A DNA stretch of 31,699 nt, taken from NCBI GenBank assembly GCA_948688495.1, contig CAPQSW010000026.1, positions 13,410-45,108 of the forward strand, given 5' to 3'. The DNA is from an uncultured Lachnospiraceae bacterium. Its GTDB lineage: Bacteria > Bacillota > Clostridia > Lachnospirales > Lachnospiraceae. The translations under genes and the position numbers were made by a program. A model generated the notes under the pieces. The model had not been told where the DNA came from. It ran no database searches and worked only from the letters and a program-made list of their open reading frames with translations. This document shows, piece after piece, positions 1-8,422 of this stretch (position 1 is its first letter; the number at the start of each line of letters is the position of its first letter).

Positions 1-1
1 A

Positions 2-1297
2 CTATTTTCCTCCAAGCAGAAGCTTAACGATATTCTGAGTATTCAATATCTCAATATCCTCCGGCACATTCTGACCATAAGTAGTATAGGACAAGTCCGC
101 GCCAGTGTACAGCTTCATATTCAAAATATTACCATAACAACTTGTTTCATCTAATTTAGTAAATATCATTTTAAATTTAAAATGCTCTTTGTACATATCT
201 GCGATTTCTAAAAGATCGCGGTATTTGGTAGTTGCACTTAAAACCAGGTACGCTTCCTTATCAAATTCTTCCGGCACCTGGTCAATCAGGCTTTTTGTTT
301 CTTCTCTCTGCTCCTCATTCTTGTGGGAAAAGCCTGCGGTGTCTATCAGCACTATATCAAATTCTTCCTCCTTTGCTTTGTAAAGTTCCTCGTTCAGCTC
401 TTTCGAAGAATATACAATATTCAAAGGTGTGTCCAGAATATTCGCATAGGTCCGAAGCTGTTCCGCTGCAGCAATTCGGTACGTATCTGCAGTATACAGC
501 GCTACATTCTTCCCTTTCTCTACTTTAAACCTGGATGCTATCTTAGCTATGGTGGTCGTCTTCCCAACACCGGTAGGTCCGATAAAAAACACAACCTTGG
601 GTTTATTCTCTGATAGCTGAATGGGCTGAGGCTGACCAAATTTCAATATCATCTTCTGATAAATATTAGAGAGAATGTAATCTACGCTTGCGCCTTTTTT
701 CATTACTTTCTCAACTTCATCCATTATCTGGTTGACATATTTTTCATCCACTTCATTTTCCAATAGGATACTATATATCATTTTTACAAATTTCAGATTT
801 TCATCTGCCGGAGCATCTTTGGGAAACTCCTCTTTCTGCTCCTCAATTGGTTGTGACAGCTTTTTTTCCAGAAGATACTGAAGGCTCTCCAGTTTCTCTT
901 CGAGATTGCTGTTATTACTGCTATTACTCTCTGCCGCCGGCTCCTTTTTGTAATCTGTCTTCTTATTTTCCTCCATAGAGGATGCCCAAGTATTTTCTAC
1001 TGTTGCAAATACTTCCTTAACCTCCTCCGGCTTTGGAATCGCAATGGGCTCATCAATTGCTACATTGATATTCCCCGGCTGCGCCATATGTGCAGGCGAA
1101 GCAGGATTTGCCGTTTGTGCCGGCTCGGCCTCCTCAATTGCTGCCGTCACCTCAAACAATGAATTCTTAAAGGAGCGTAAAAAACCCTTGGGTTTTATCT
1201 CCTTTACATTCATAATTACCGTCCCGGCTCCAAATTCCTCCCTTGCCATTGCAGTGGCTTCTGCTTCGGTTTTACCCTGAAATTTTTTAATTGTCAT
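2..1297 (-). CDS. flhF: Flagellar biosynthesis SRP-type GTPase FlhF
   Basis: FlhF is a membrane-associated GTPase of the SRP family (with Ffh and FtsY) that sets flagellar position and number and helps place early basal-body parts. The 431-residue product shows the NG-domain motifs in order: P-loop GPTGVGKTT at 240-248, DTYRIAAAEQL at 271-281, DTAG at 319-322 and TKLDE at 380-384. The N-terminal 50 residues resemble the FlhF B domain, followed by a low-complexity acidic linker (about 55-165). It ends with TAG two bases inside the window, so the gene is complete. Its ATG overlaps the flhA stop by 4 nt (ATGA), which implies translational coupling. In the Bacillus order flhG would come next, beyond the left edge. 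Identification is by motif and context and is firm. Confidence 0.96.
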   Translation of the reverse strand: MTIKKFQGKTEAEATAMAREEFGAGTVIMNVKEIKPKGFLRSFKNSLFEVTAAIEEAEPAQTANPASPAHMAQPGNINVAIDEPIAIPKPEEVKEVFATVENTWASSMEENKKTDYKKEPAAESNSSNNSNLEEKLESLQYLLEKKLSQPIEEQKEEFPKDAPADENLKFVKMIYSILLENEVDEKYVNQIMDEVEKVMKKGASVDYILSNIYQKMILKFGQPQPIQLSENKPKVVFFIGPTGVGKTTTIAKIASRFKVEKGKNVALYTADTYRIAAAEQLRTYANILDTPLNIVYSSKELNEELYKAKEEEFDIVLIDTAGFSHKNEEQREETKSLIDQVPEEFDKEAYLVLSATTKYRDLLEIADMYKEHFKFKMIFTKLDETSCYGNILNMKLYTGADLSYTTYGQNVPEDIEILNTQNIVKLLLGGK

Positions 1298-3330
1298 GAA
1301 AGGCTCACCATCCCTACTGATTGTAATTCAATATTGGATTCTACTTCATTATATGATACCACAATCAGATCCCTGAAGTAATCCTCCGTTAATTTTTTAA
1401 AGTACATCCGCACAATTGGGGATGTAATAATAATGGGATTTTTTCCCAGTTCTTCCAGCTTCTTGATTTCCTGTTCCAGCGCATCCATAATCGACTTCGT
1501 CTTCTCGGGGTCTAAAGTCAGATATGCCCCCTGCTCAGTCTGTTTCACAGATGCCATAATTTCCTGTTCGACATTGGGGTCTAACGTAATCACACTTGTC
1601 ATCTCATTTGCCGGGAAATATTTACTGGAAATCGCACGCTTTAAGCTTTGTCTTGCATATTCTGTCAGCACATCCGTATCACGTGAGGTCGCCGCATGGT
1701 CAGCAAGCGTCTCAAATATTGTAAGCAGATCCCGAATGGATATTCCCTCATGCAGCAAATTCTGCAATACCTTTTGAATCTCTCCCACACCGAGCAGTTT
1801 GGGGACAAGTTCGTCCACAAGTGTCGGATGGTTTTCTCTGATATTGTCGATAAGACTTTGTACATCCTGTCTGGACAGCAGTTCATCAATATGGCTGCGG
1901 ATCACCTCAGTCAAGTGAGTTGCAATAATTGATGGCGGGTCTACAACCGTATAGCCCAGACTCTCCGCACGTTCACGCTGATTCTCGGTAATCCATAATG
2001 CCGGCAGGTGGAACGAAGGTTCAAACGTCGGGATACCAGAAATTTCTTCCTCTACAAACCCTGGATTCATTGCCATATAGTGATCAAACAGAATTTCCCC
2101 CTCTGTAATCTGAATGCCTTTGATTTTAATGATATACTGGTTGGGGTTTAACTGTATATTATCACGCAGACGGATAATCGGCACTACCGTACCAAGTTCC
2201 AATGCAATCTGCCTTCGTATCATAACCACACGATCCAGAAGATCGCCGCCTTGATTAACATCTGCGAGCGGAATAATTCCATAACCAAACTCCAGCTCAA
2301 TCGGGTCTACCTGCAACAAGGATACCACATTCTCCGGCCTGCGGATTTCTTCTGCCTGCTCCTCCGCCGCATCTATTTCATCCTCAATAGCTTCCACACC
2401 AAGACTGTTATCTACGCTTCTTCCTGTAATGACAAAGACGATTCCCAACGGAAGGAATAATCTCCAGTCCAATGGTGTAACCACCCCTAAAAAGCCCATA
2501 ACAACTCCCACAATATAGAGCACCTTAGGAATTCCAAACAACTGCCTAATCAGCACGTCGCCAAAATCTGCCTCCTTGGAGGCTTTTGTCACTAGAATAC
2601 CGGTTGCCATTGAAATCAGAAGGGACGGTATCTGGCTGACCAGTCCATCACCGATTGTCAAAATACCATACTGATTCAACGCCTCCATAATATCCATATT
2701 CTGGCGAAGCATTCCCATGGCAATACCGCCTACCAGATTGACCAGCGTAACAATGATACCAACCGTAGCATCTCCCTTAACATACTTCGTAGCACCATCC
2801 ATGGCTCCAAAAAAACTGGACTCCTGCTGAATCTTCTCACGACGTTCCCTCGCCTGGCTCTCATTGATGATACCAGTATTCAAATCAGCATCAATTGCCA
2901 TCTGCTTACCGGGCATGGCATCCAATGTAAACCTCGCTGTTACCTCTGATACACGCTCGGAACCTTTATTGATGACGATAAGCTGAATCAAAATCATAAT
3001 TACGAAAATAATCGCTCCGATAATCAAATCATTTCCGCCGACAAACTGTCCAAATGTTCGGACTACGTTACCTGGATCTCCAGTGTTAAGAATTAAACGT
3101 GTGGAAGATACATTCAAAGATATACGGAAAATCGTGGTAAACAGTAACAATGTCGGGAAAAACGACATATCCAGTACTTCCTGCACAAACAATGCATTCA
3201 TTAAAATCACAAGTGCCAGAGATATGTTCACTGCAAGCATAATATCCAACAAAAAGGAAGGAATTGGAATAATAAAGAATATGATCGCCGCAAGCAAATA
3301 TATTGCGACCCCTGCATCTGCTTTCTTCAT
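1294..3330 (-). CDS. flhA: Flagellar type III export gate protein FlhA
   Basis: FlhA is the large inner-membrane component of the flagellar type III export gate. Its cytoplasmic ring docks the substrate-chaperone complexes sent by FliI/FliJ. The 678-residue protein has about eight hydrophobic segments in its first half and a soluble C-terminal half. The FHIPEP family signature region lies near residues 132-153 (ARFTLDAMPGKQMAIDADLN). I chose the ATG at 3330 over an in-frame ATG at 3348 because an AAAGGAG Shine-Dalgarno lies between them, 8 nt before the chosen start; the upstream ATG has a GA-rich sequence only 2 nt away. It sits between flhB and flhF and overlaps flhF by 4 nt. Length is normal for the family. 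The identification is near certain and the start is likely. Confidence 0.97.
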   Translation of the reverse strand: MKKADAGVAIYLLAAIIFFIIPIPSFLLDIMLAVNISLALVILMNALFVQEVLDMSFFPTLLLFTTIFRISLNVSSTRLILNTGDPGNVVRTFGQFVGGNDLIIGAIIFVIMILIQLIVINKGSERVSEVTARFTLDAMPGKQMAIDADLNTGIINESQARERREKIQQESSFFGAMDGATKYVKGDATVGIIVTLVNLVGGIAMGMLRQNMDIMEALNQYGILTIGDGLVSQIPSLLISMATGILVTKASKEADFGDVLIRQLFGIPKVLYIVGVVMGFLGVVTPLDWRLFLPLGIVFVITGRSVDNSLGVEAIEDEIDAAEEQAEEIRRPENVVSLLQVDPIELEFGYGIIPLADVNQGGDLLDRVVMIRRQIALELGTVVPIIRLRDNIQLNPNQYIIKIKGIQITEGEILFDHYMAMNPGFVEEEISGIPTFEPSFHLPALWITENQRERAESLGYTVVDPPSIIATHLTEVIRSHIDELLSRQDVQSLIDNIRENHPTLVDELVPKLLGVGEIQKVLQNLLHEGISIRDLLTIFETLADHAATSRDTDVLTEYARQSLKRAISSKYFPANEMTSVITLDPNVEQEIMASVKQTEQGAYLTLDPEKTKSIMDALEQEIKKLEELGKNPIIITSPIVRMYFKKLTEDYFRDLIVVSYNEVESNIELQSVGMVSLS

Positions 3331-3338
3331 GCTCTCTG

Positions 3339-3345
3339 CTCCTTT
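3339..3345 (-). promoter_or_regulatory. Ribosome binding site deciding the flhA start
   Basis: The minus strand reads AAAGGAG, 8 nt before the ATG at 3330. It lies inside the reading frame that would begin at the ATG at 3348, so it argues for the shorter FlhA that begins MKKADAG. Confidence 0.7.
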
Positions 3346-3365
3346 CATTTCTTCCTCATTTGCAT

Positions 3366-4496
3366 TTATCTATTCTCTCTCAGGTTGTAAACAAAAGCGA
3401 GTACCTCTGCCACTGCCTGATACAATTCCGGCGGAACTTCCTGTCCAACATCCACATTGGCATATAACATTCTCGCCAGAGGTTTATTTTCTACTATCTC
3501 AATATGATGGTCTTTGGCAACTTCTTTAATCTTCTGGGCAAGAAAATTCTCACCCTTTGCCACCACCACCGGTGCTGAATACTTTTGTGCATCATATTTA
3601 ATCGCCACCGCATAATGGGTCGGATTGGTAATAACCACATCTGCGCTCGGAAGGCTCTGCATCATACGGCGCTGGGACGCCTCCCTCATCTTGGAACGCT
3701 GCCGTCCCTTAATCTCTGGATTTCCTTCAGTGTTCTTAAACTCATCCTTAACCTCCTGCTTGGTCATCTTCATATCTTCTTTAAACTTATGCTTCTGATA
3801 AACAAAATCCAAAAGCCCTATGAAAATATAAACCAAAGCAATTTTCAACCCTGTATCAATTACGATTGTCCCCACCAAAAGCACTACCTGCAGCAATGGA
3901 ATATCATATAGCAGAAAAAGTTCATTTTGATGGTCTTTAATTGATGTGTAGGCCACATAAAGGATAATGACAATCTTAAGTATGGATTTCAAAAGCTCAA
4001 ACACGGAATCCTTTGAAAATATTCTCTTAAAACCACTGCGGGGATTTATTTTACTAAACTTAGGCCGCATCGGCTTTGTTGTTACTTTCCATTTTATCTG
4101 CAATACATTACTTAATATTGCCATCGCAAATCCAATTCCCAGAAAAGGAGCGAGGATCATTAAAATTGTCAGCATGACGTTATTAATGATTGTACTTGCC
4201 AGAAATACAGACATCCCTCCGGCACTCTCATCTATAAATTCTGGAATTTTATTGTATATTAGCTGAAACACCCCTATGAGGTGCTCCCCGATAAAGGAAA
4301 TGAACACTTTCAAGACAAGAAACAGCACAACCAGCCCTATGGCATTATTAATTTCCTGGCTTTTTGCAACCTGCCCTTCTTTCCGGGCATCTTCCAATTT
4401 CTTGGCAGTAGCCGGTTCTGTTTTCTCCCCGCCTTCACCATCTTTCGCAAACCATTGTATATTATATTCTAACAAAAAACAGGATTCTTTTCTCAC
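3366..4496 (-). CDS. flhB: Flagellar export switch protein FlhB
   Basis: FlhB is the export-gate membrane protein that switches substrate specificity from rod/hook to filament proteins after self-cleavage. The 376-residue form shows the N-terminal motif GGEKTEPATAKKLEDARKEGQ (about 22-42), four hydrophobic segments, and the autocleavage site NPTH at 291-294, so cleavage should occur between N and P. The open frame runs back to a TTG at 4514 inside fliR. I prefer the GTG at 4496, just after the fliR TGA, because GAAGGA lies 10 nt upstream. A TTG at 4475, giving a start close to LEYNIQWFAKD, is a third option. The gene sits between fliR and flhA as in Bacillus. Function is certain; the start is uncertain by a few codons. 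Confidence 0.95.
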   Translation of the reverse strand: MRKESCFLLEYNIQWFAKDGEGGEKTEPATAKKLEDARKEGQVAKSQEINNAIGLVVLFLVLKVFISFIGEHLIGVFQLIYNKIPEFIDESAGGMSVFLASTIINNVMLTILMILAPFLGIGFAMAILSNVLQIKWKVTTKPMRPKFSKINPRSGFKRIFSKDSVFELLKSILKIVIILYVAYTSIKDHQNELFLLYDIPLLQVVLLVGTIVIDTGLKIALVYIFIGLLDFVYQKHKFKEDMKMTKQEVKDEFKNTEGNPEIKGRQRSKMREASQRRMMQSLPSADVVITNPTHYAVAIKYDAQKYSAPVVVAKGENFLAQKIKEVAKDHHIEIVENKPLARMLYANVDVGQEVPPELYQAVAEVLAFVYNLRENR

Positions 4497-4497
4497 A

Positions 4498-5280
4498 TCA
4501 ATACATTCCTTCAATCATAGAAACTATCATTCGTTTCATTTCTGTAAAGATAAAGTCAGATATACTGGGGAGCAGTACAATCGTAAGAAACATAATCCCC
4601 AATCCTAACAATACTTTTATCTGCATACCCACTGCAAACATATTCATCTGAGAAGCCACTTTTGCCATAATACCTAATATACAGCTTAAAATCATGCTGC
4701 TAGCAAAAATGGGCAGGGCAATACGAAATCCAATTATCATCATATCTGTCATATACATAAGCATAGAACTCATTAGATGTTCCCAATCAAATACAGCACC
4801 ATTTACTGGTATAATCTGATAAGTATCCACCAGGGCACGCAAAATATAATGGTGCATATCGGTGACAATGAGGAGCATCAGGATAAAGTAATTATACATT
4901 GTACCACTAAGACCTGACTGCGACCTTGTCATGGGATCATATAGATTCGCCATTGCAAGACCGATTTCCATATCCATCACTTTTCCAGAAAACACAATAA
5001 TGGAATTACAAATATTTGCTGCATAACCAATGAGCAACCCTGTAATTCCTTCCTTCAGAATGATGATGGCAAATCCAATTACTCCAGAATACTCCAAAAC
5101 CTCTTTTGGCTGTATCGTCTGATATAAAATAATCGCCAAAAATACTGAGAATCCAATCTTGACCCGATTAGGGGTATTATTCATCCCAAAGAATGGAGCA
5201 ATATATACAAATGTTGCAACCCTTACCAGTATCATCAGAAAATATTCAAATGTATATAATGAAAACCCATAGTTTATCAT
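4498..5280 (-). CDS. fliR: Flagellar export gate protein FliR
   Basis: FliR is a hydrophobic component of the export-gate core (FliP5-FliQ4-FliR1), which forms the channel inside the MS ring. The 260-residue protein is almost wholly membrane-spanning with about six hydrophobic segments. It has the family pattern near the N-terminus (RVATFVYIAPFFGMNNTPNRVKIG) and a positively charged C-terminal tail. It lies 11 nt after fliQ, and its stop is followed at once by flhB. Length (about 260) is typical. No anomalies were seen. Confidence 0.95.
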   Translation of the reverse strand: MINYGFSLYTFEYFLMILVRVATFVYIAPFFGMNNTPNRVKIGFSVFLAIILYQTIQPKEVLEYSGVIGFAIIILKEGITGLLIGYAANICNSIIVFSGKVMDMEIGLAMANLYDPMTRSQSGLSGTMYNYFILMLLIVTDMHHYILRALVDTYQIIPVNGAVFDWEHLMSSMLMYMTDMMIIGFRIALPIFASSMILSCILGIMAKVASQMNMFAVGMQIKVLLGLGIMFLTIVLLPSISDFIFTEMKRMIVSMIEGMY

Positions 5281-5291
5281 GCTGCCTCAAC

Positions 5292-5564
5292 CTAACGAAG
5301 ATACAGTCCAAAATCACTCCACAGCTTCACCATATAATCGGAAAGCTGCTCCAACATCCAGCCTCCTACCAACATCATTCCCAAAAACACGGCAACAATC
5401 TTAGGTACAAACGTCAATGTCTGCTCCTGAATGGAGGTGACTGTCTGAAAAATACTGATGATAAGACCTATAATCAGAGAAATCAACAATAATGGTGCTG
5501 ATACTCTGATAATCAAAAACAATGCTTCTCTTGCAATGTCAAGTACCTGACCTTCTGTTATCAT
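5292..5564 (-). CDS. fliQ: Flagellar export gate protein FliQ
   Basis: FliQ is the small two-helix membrane protein of the FliPQR export-gate core. The 90-residue product has two long hydrophobic helices (about 14-37 and 50-68) joined by the conserved cytoplasmic loop FQTVTSIQEQTLTFVPK, which is highly characteristic of FliQ and its virulence homologues. The size matches the family exactly. It sits between fliP and fliR with short gaps. Confidence 0.97.
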   Translation of the reverse strand: MITEGQVLDIAREALFLIIRVSAPLLLISLIIGLIISIFQTVTSIQEQTLTFVPKIVAVFLGMMLVGGWMLEQLSDYMVKLWSDFGLYLR

Positions 5565-5593
5565 GTATATTCACCTCATTCTATCGTTTGTTA

Positions 5594-6478
5594 TCAATAA
5601 AACGTTTTTACAAGATTTCCAATTACAAGATCCCATCCGTCCGCGAGGACAAACAACAACACTTTGAACGGCATTGAAATTGTCGTCGGCGGCAGCATCA
5701 TCATACCCATAGACATAAGCACAGATGCCACAACCATATCAATAACAATAAATGGAATGTAAATTAAAAATCCAATAATAAAGGCTGTCCTTAACTCACT
5801 GACAATAAAACTTGGAATAATTACATACATAGGAATTGGATCCAGGGTCTCGGGCTCACTCAAGTCCATGCCTGTCATGTCAAGGTTTGCAATATCACAG
5901 AATAATGCTAAATCTTTTCTCTGCATTTCCTTAAACATAAACCTACGGATTGGCTGTTCTGCATTTTCCAGCGCTTCTTCCTGTGTAATCTCACCCGCAT
6001 CTAAGGGCTTAAGTGCATTCTCATTAATTTCAGAAAATACAGGATTCATAATAAATAAGGTCAAAAACAATGCCAAACCTACCAAAACTTGATTAGGCGG
6101 AGCCGTCTGTGTTCCTACTGCCGTCCGCACGAAGTGCAACACCACAATAATTCTCGTAAAGGACGTGAGCAAAATCAACAGCGACGGTGCAAGAGAAATT
6201 ACTGTCAATGTTAATAGAATTCTAATATTCCCAGACAGATTTCCTTCCTCATTATTCAACATAATGGAAACACCATTGGTACTGTCTCCAGTGGCGTCCG
6301 CTCTCTCGGTATTCGGCGGATCAATTGTTCTAGCATCTTCCGTTGCCTGATCTCTAAACTGTTCCGCCGGGGTAGTAGCATAAGCACTTTGTCCAAACAT
6401 TAAAAACAATGCCATCAATAGGGTAACTGTGCCAAAGGCAAAGGAAGTCCCGCAATATATTTTCTTAATTTTCTTCAT
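5594..6478 (-). CDS. fliP: Flagellar export gate protein FliP
   Basis: FliP is the five-copy core of the FliPQR export channel. The 294-residue precursor has a signal-peptide-like N-terminus: a lysine-rich start, a hydrophobic core at about 12-30, and an Ala-x-Ala-like end near AYA. Four hydrophobic segments follow, with the conserved stretches LTSFTRIIVVLHFVRTAVGT, PPNQVLVGLALFLT and MGMMMLPPTTISMPFKVLLF. The region between the signal peptide and the FliP core (about 35-80) is polar and longer than in Bacillus or Salmonella FliP. Gene order fliO-fliP-fliQ-fliR is conserved here. Function is certain. Confidence 0.97.
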   Translation of the reverse strand: MKKIKKIYCGTSFAFGTVTLLMALFLMFGQSAYATTPAEQFRDQATEDARTIDPPNTERADATGDSTNGVSIMLNNEEGNLSGNIRILLTLTVISLAPSLLILLTSFTRIIVVLHFVRTAVGTQTAPPNQVLVGLALFLTLFIMNPVFSEINENALKPLDAGEITQEEALENAEQPIRRFMFKEMQRKDLALFCDIANLDMTGMDLSEPETLDPIPMYVIIPSFIVSELRTAFIIGFLIYIPFIVIDMVVASVLMSMGMMMLPPTTISMPFKVLLFVLADGWDLVIGNLVKTFY

Positions 6479-6488
6479 AATGTTCTGC

Positions 6489-6869
6489 CTACTTCCTTGG
6501 AATTTTATCTTTCAGTCTGCTTAAAATATCCTGAAAGTTTTCATTCACCTTTATTCCCCGGGTATCCTCCTGTGAAGGTTTCCAGACTAACTCCTCCTCC
6601 GCCAGCTCCGTCAAAATGTTTACCACATCTTTGCACACAGAAATAACCAGATATTTTTTCCCAACCTGGATAATCTGAATAAACTTGTTGTTGCTGACGC
6701 GGAAAGTCTCTATAACCTGAATATTCTTATTCTGCATCATTCCCTGCTGATATCTTGCAATCCATCTGGTCGTTACAGCGGTAATGACCAGCACAAACAG
6801 AAAAATCAGCAACACGCCAATCAGTTGGAAAAAACTTTCCCATCCCGAGAAAAATCCTGACAAAACCAT
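6489..6869 (-). CDS. fliO: Flagellar biosynthesis protein FliO (FliZ)
   Basis: FliO is a small membrane protein that helps FliP assemble. The 126-residue product has one N-terminal transmembrane helix (about 12-36, GVLLIFLFVLVITAVTTRWI) followed by a cytoplasmic domain with the family pattern of a short beta-rich segment (NKNIQVIETFRVSNNKFIQIIQVGKKYLVI). It is typed mainly by this layout and its place between cheY and fliP, where Bacillus has fliZ/fliO. The open frame can extend to a TTG at 6881, overlapping the cheY stop by 8 nt. Neither start has a convincing ribosome binding site; I chose the ATG. Confidence 0.88.
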   Translation of the reverse strand: MVLSGFFSGWESFFQLIGVLLIFLFVLVITAVTTRWIARYQQGMMQNKNIQVIETFRVSNNKFIQIIQVGKKYLVISVCKDVVNILTELAEEELVWKPSQEDTRGIKVNENFQDILSRLKDKIPRK

Positions 6870-6873
6870 ATGA

Positions 6874-7236
6874 TTATCCAACTACTTTTTTAACAGCTTC
6901 CAGTACACGTTCTGCCTGGAATGGCTTTACAATAAAATCTTTTGCACCAGACTGAATCGCCTCAATAACCATTGCCTGCTGTCCCATCGCTGAACACATA
7001 ATAATACTTGCGGAAGGATCTGTTGATTTAATCTGCTTTAAAGCCTGAATTCCATCCATCTCCGGCATGGTAATATCCATCAATACCAAATCTGGTTTGG
7101 TCTCATTATATTTCTCTACTGCCTTCAAACCATTCTCTGCCTCACCGGCAATGTTGTAACCATTCTTTGTAAGAATGTCCTTAATCATCATTCTCATAAA
7201 AGCTGCATCATCACAAATTAAAATATTCTTTGCCAT
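6874..7236 (-). CDS. cheY: Chemotaxis response regulator CheY
   Basis: CheY is a single-domain receiver that, when phosphorylated by CheA, binds the flagellar switch. The 120-residue protein has all receiver residues: the acidic pair D9/D10, phospho-acceptor D54 (in LVLMDITMPEMDG), S82 (MCSAMG) and K104 (FIVKPFQ). There is no output domain. Its position directly after fliY, whose product carries CheC-type phosphatase motifs, matches Bacillus fla/che. FliM and FliY both carry the short N-terminal CheY-P-binding sequence, so the partners are next to it. Confidence 0.95.
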   Translation of the reverse strand: MAKNILICDDAAFMRMMIKDILTKNGYNIAGEAENGLKAVEKYNETKPDLVLMDITMPEMDGIQALKQIKSTDPSASIIMCSAMGQQAMVIEAIQSGAKDFIVKPFQAERVLEAVKKVVG

Positions 7237-7266
7237 ATCTTCTTCTCCTTGATATCACTTTTTATT

Positions 7267-8418
7267 TTAGTTGTTTATTATTTCAGTAATACGTACGCCA
7301 AAGCTTTCCTCAAGAACTACTACCTCGCCTTTCGCCACGTATTTACCGTTTACTAACACATCAATCGGTTCTCCGGCAATCTTATTCAATTCTATGATTG
7401 TTCCCGGGGCAAATTCCAAAATATCCTGTATTGACTTACTGGTTCTTCCTAATTCCACCGTAACGTCAAGAGGAACATCCATAATCAATCCAATATTTTC
7501 CTGTTGCGTAATTGGATTGAAATCCCCTGCAAATGCCTGGAATTGTACCGGCTGTGCATTTACCGGCTGTTGTGCATACATTGGCATTCCCATCATTGGC
7601 ATCTGCTGTTGCATCTGCGGCTGCATCTGCATCTGCGGTTGCTGCATCTGCATTTGTGGCTGTTGCATCTGCGGCTGCATTTGCGGTTGCGGCTGTGGCT
7701 GCGATTCCTGTTGTGATGACGCAGCTGCCACCGCAGAACTGTCTGCCTCCATAGTTTCTGAAACTCCAGTACACATTCCTTTCGCAAAGGAAGGCGGATA
7801 TAACTGCATGATTGTACTGCTCACCAGATCTCCGATTTCCATCAGGAAAGAAATCTTTACAAACTGTCCTCCCAGAAACTCGTCAATCTCAGTCCCATCA
7901 ACGGTGTCCTTCAAATCTACAAGATCTGCTGTTGGAGGACTGATGTCAATCATTTTATTTAACATGGAAGACAGGGATGTTGCAGAACTTCCCATCATCT
8001 GATTCATGGCCTCACAAATTGCACTCAGGTGTAATTCACCAAGTTCAACTTCTGTATTAGTGCCATCTCCTCCCATCATTAAATCGGTTATAATTTTTAC
8101 ATCCTGTTCACGAAGCACTAAAAGATTGCTTCCATCCAGACCTGTGGTATAGGCAATCCGGATAAACACGCAAGGCCTCTCATACTCCTCAACAATGTCA
8201 TCCCAGGTAGCAAAGGTTACTACCGGTGTGGAAATCTCCACCTTTCTGTTTACAAGGGAAAATAATGTGGTAGCAGCCGTTCCCATACTGATATTGGAAA
8301 TCTCTCCTATCGCATCAATCTCATCCGGCGTCAACAACTCATTGCCGGTATCATTTGTCTCTGCGGCGTCATCACTCAACAGAGCGCTAATTTCTTCCTG
8401 TGACAGAACTCCATCCAT
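7267..8418 (-). CDS. fliY: Flagellar switch protein FliY (CheC-like phosphatase plus FliN domain)
   Basis: FliY is the Gram-positive form of FliN. It is part of the C-ring and dephosphorylates CheY-P. Domains in the 383-residue protein are: a CheY-P-binding peptide VLSQEEISALL (4-14); a CheC-like region with two intact ExxN phosphatase motifs, E39-N42 and E136-N139, each followed by a proline about 22 residues later (P65, P161-162); a Q/M/P-rich linker (about 235-292); and a C-terminal FliN/SpoA domain (about 305-380). The linker is encoded by imperfect short tandem repeats and is probably a flexible tether. The gene follows fliM closely and precedes cheY. Some annotations would call it FliN. 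Confidence 0.95.
   Translation of the reverse strand: MDGVLSQEEISALLSDDAAETNDTGNELLTPDEIDAIGEISNISMGTAATTLFSLVNRKVEISTPVVTFATWDDIVEEYERPCVFIRIAYTTGLDGSNLLVLREQDVKIITDLMMGGDGTNTEVELGELHLSAICEAMNQMMGSSATSLSSMLNKMIDISPPTADLVDLKDTVDGTEIDEFLGGQFVKISFLMEIGDLVSSTIMQLYPPSFAKGMCTGVSETMEADSSAVAAASSQQESQPQPQPQMQPQMQQPQMQMQQPQMQMQPQMQQQMPMMGMPMYAQQPVNAQPVQFQAFAGDFNPITQQENIGLIMDVPLDVTVELGRTSKSIQDILEFAPGTIIELNKIAGEPIDVLVNGKYVAKGEVVVLEESFGVRITEIINN
7595..7710. repeat. Imperfect short tandem repeats encoding the FliY Q/M/P linker
   Basis: The plus strand repeats close variants of CATCTGCGGCTG and CATTTGCGG, encoding Gln-Pro, Gln-Met and Gln-Gln runs on the minus strand. The units are multiples of three, so gain or loss would change linker length without a frameshift. 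Confidence 0.8.
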
Positions 8419-8422
8419 AACT

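Noticed and set aside
7271..8002. 243-codon plus-strand frame rich in Cys, Gly and Ile
   Set aside because: It is the antisense of fliY; the Cys/Gly richness comes from reading the Q/M/P repeats in reverse.
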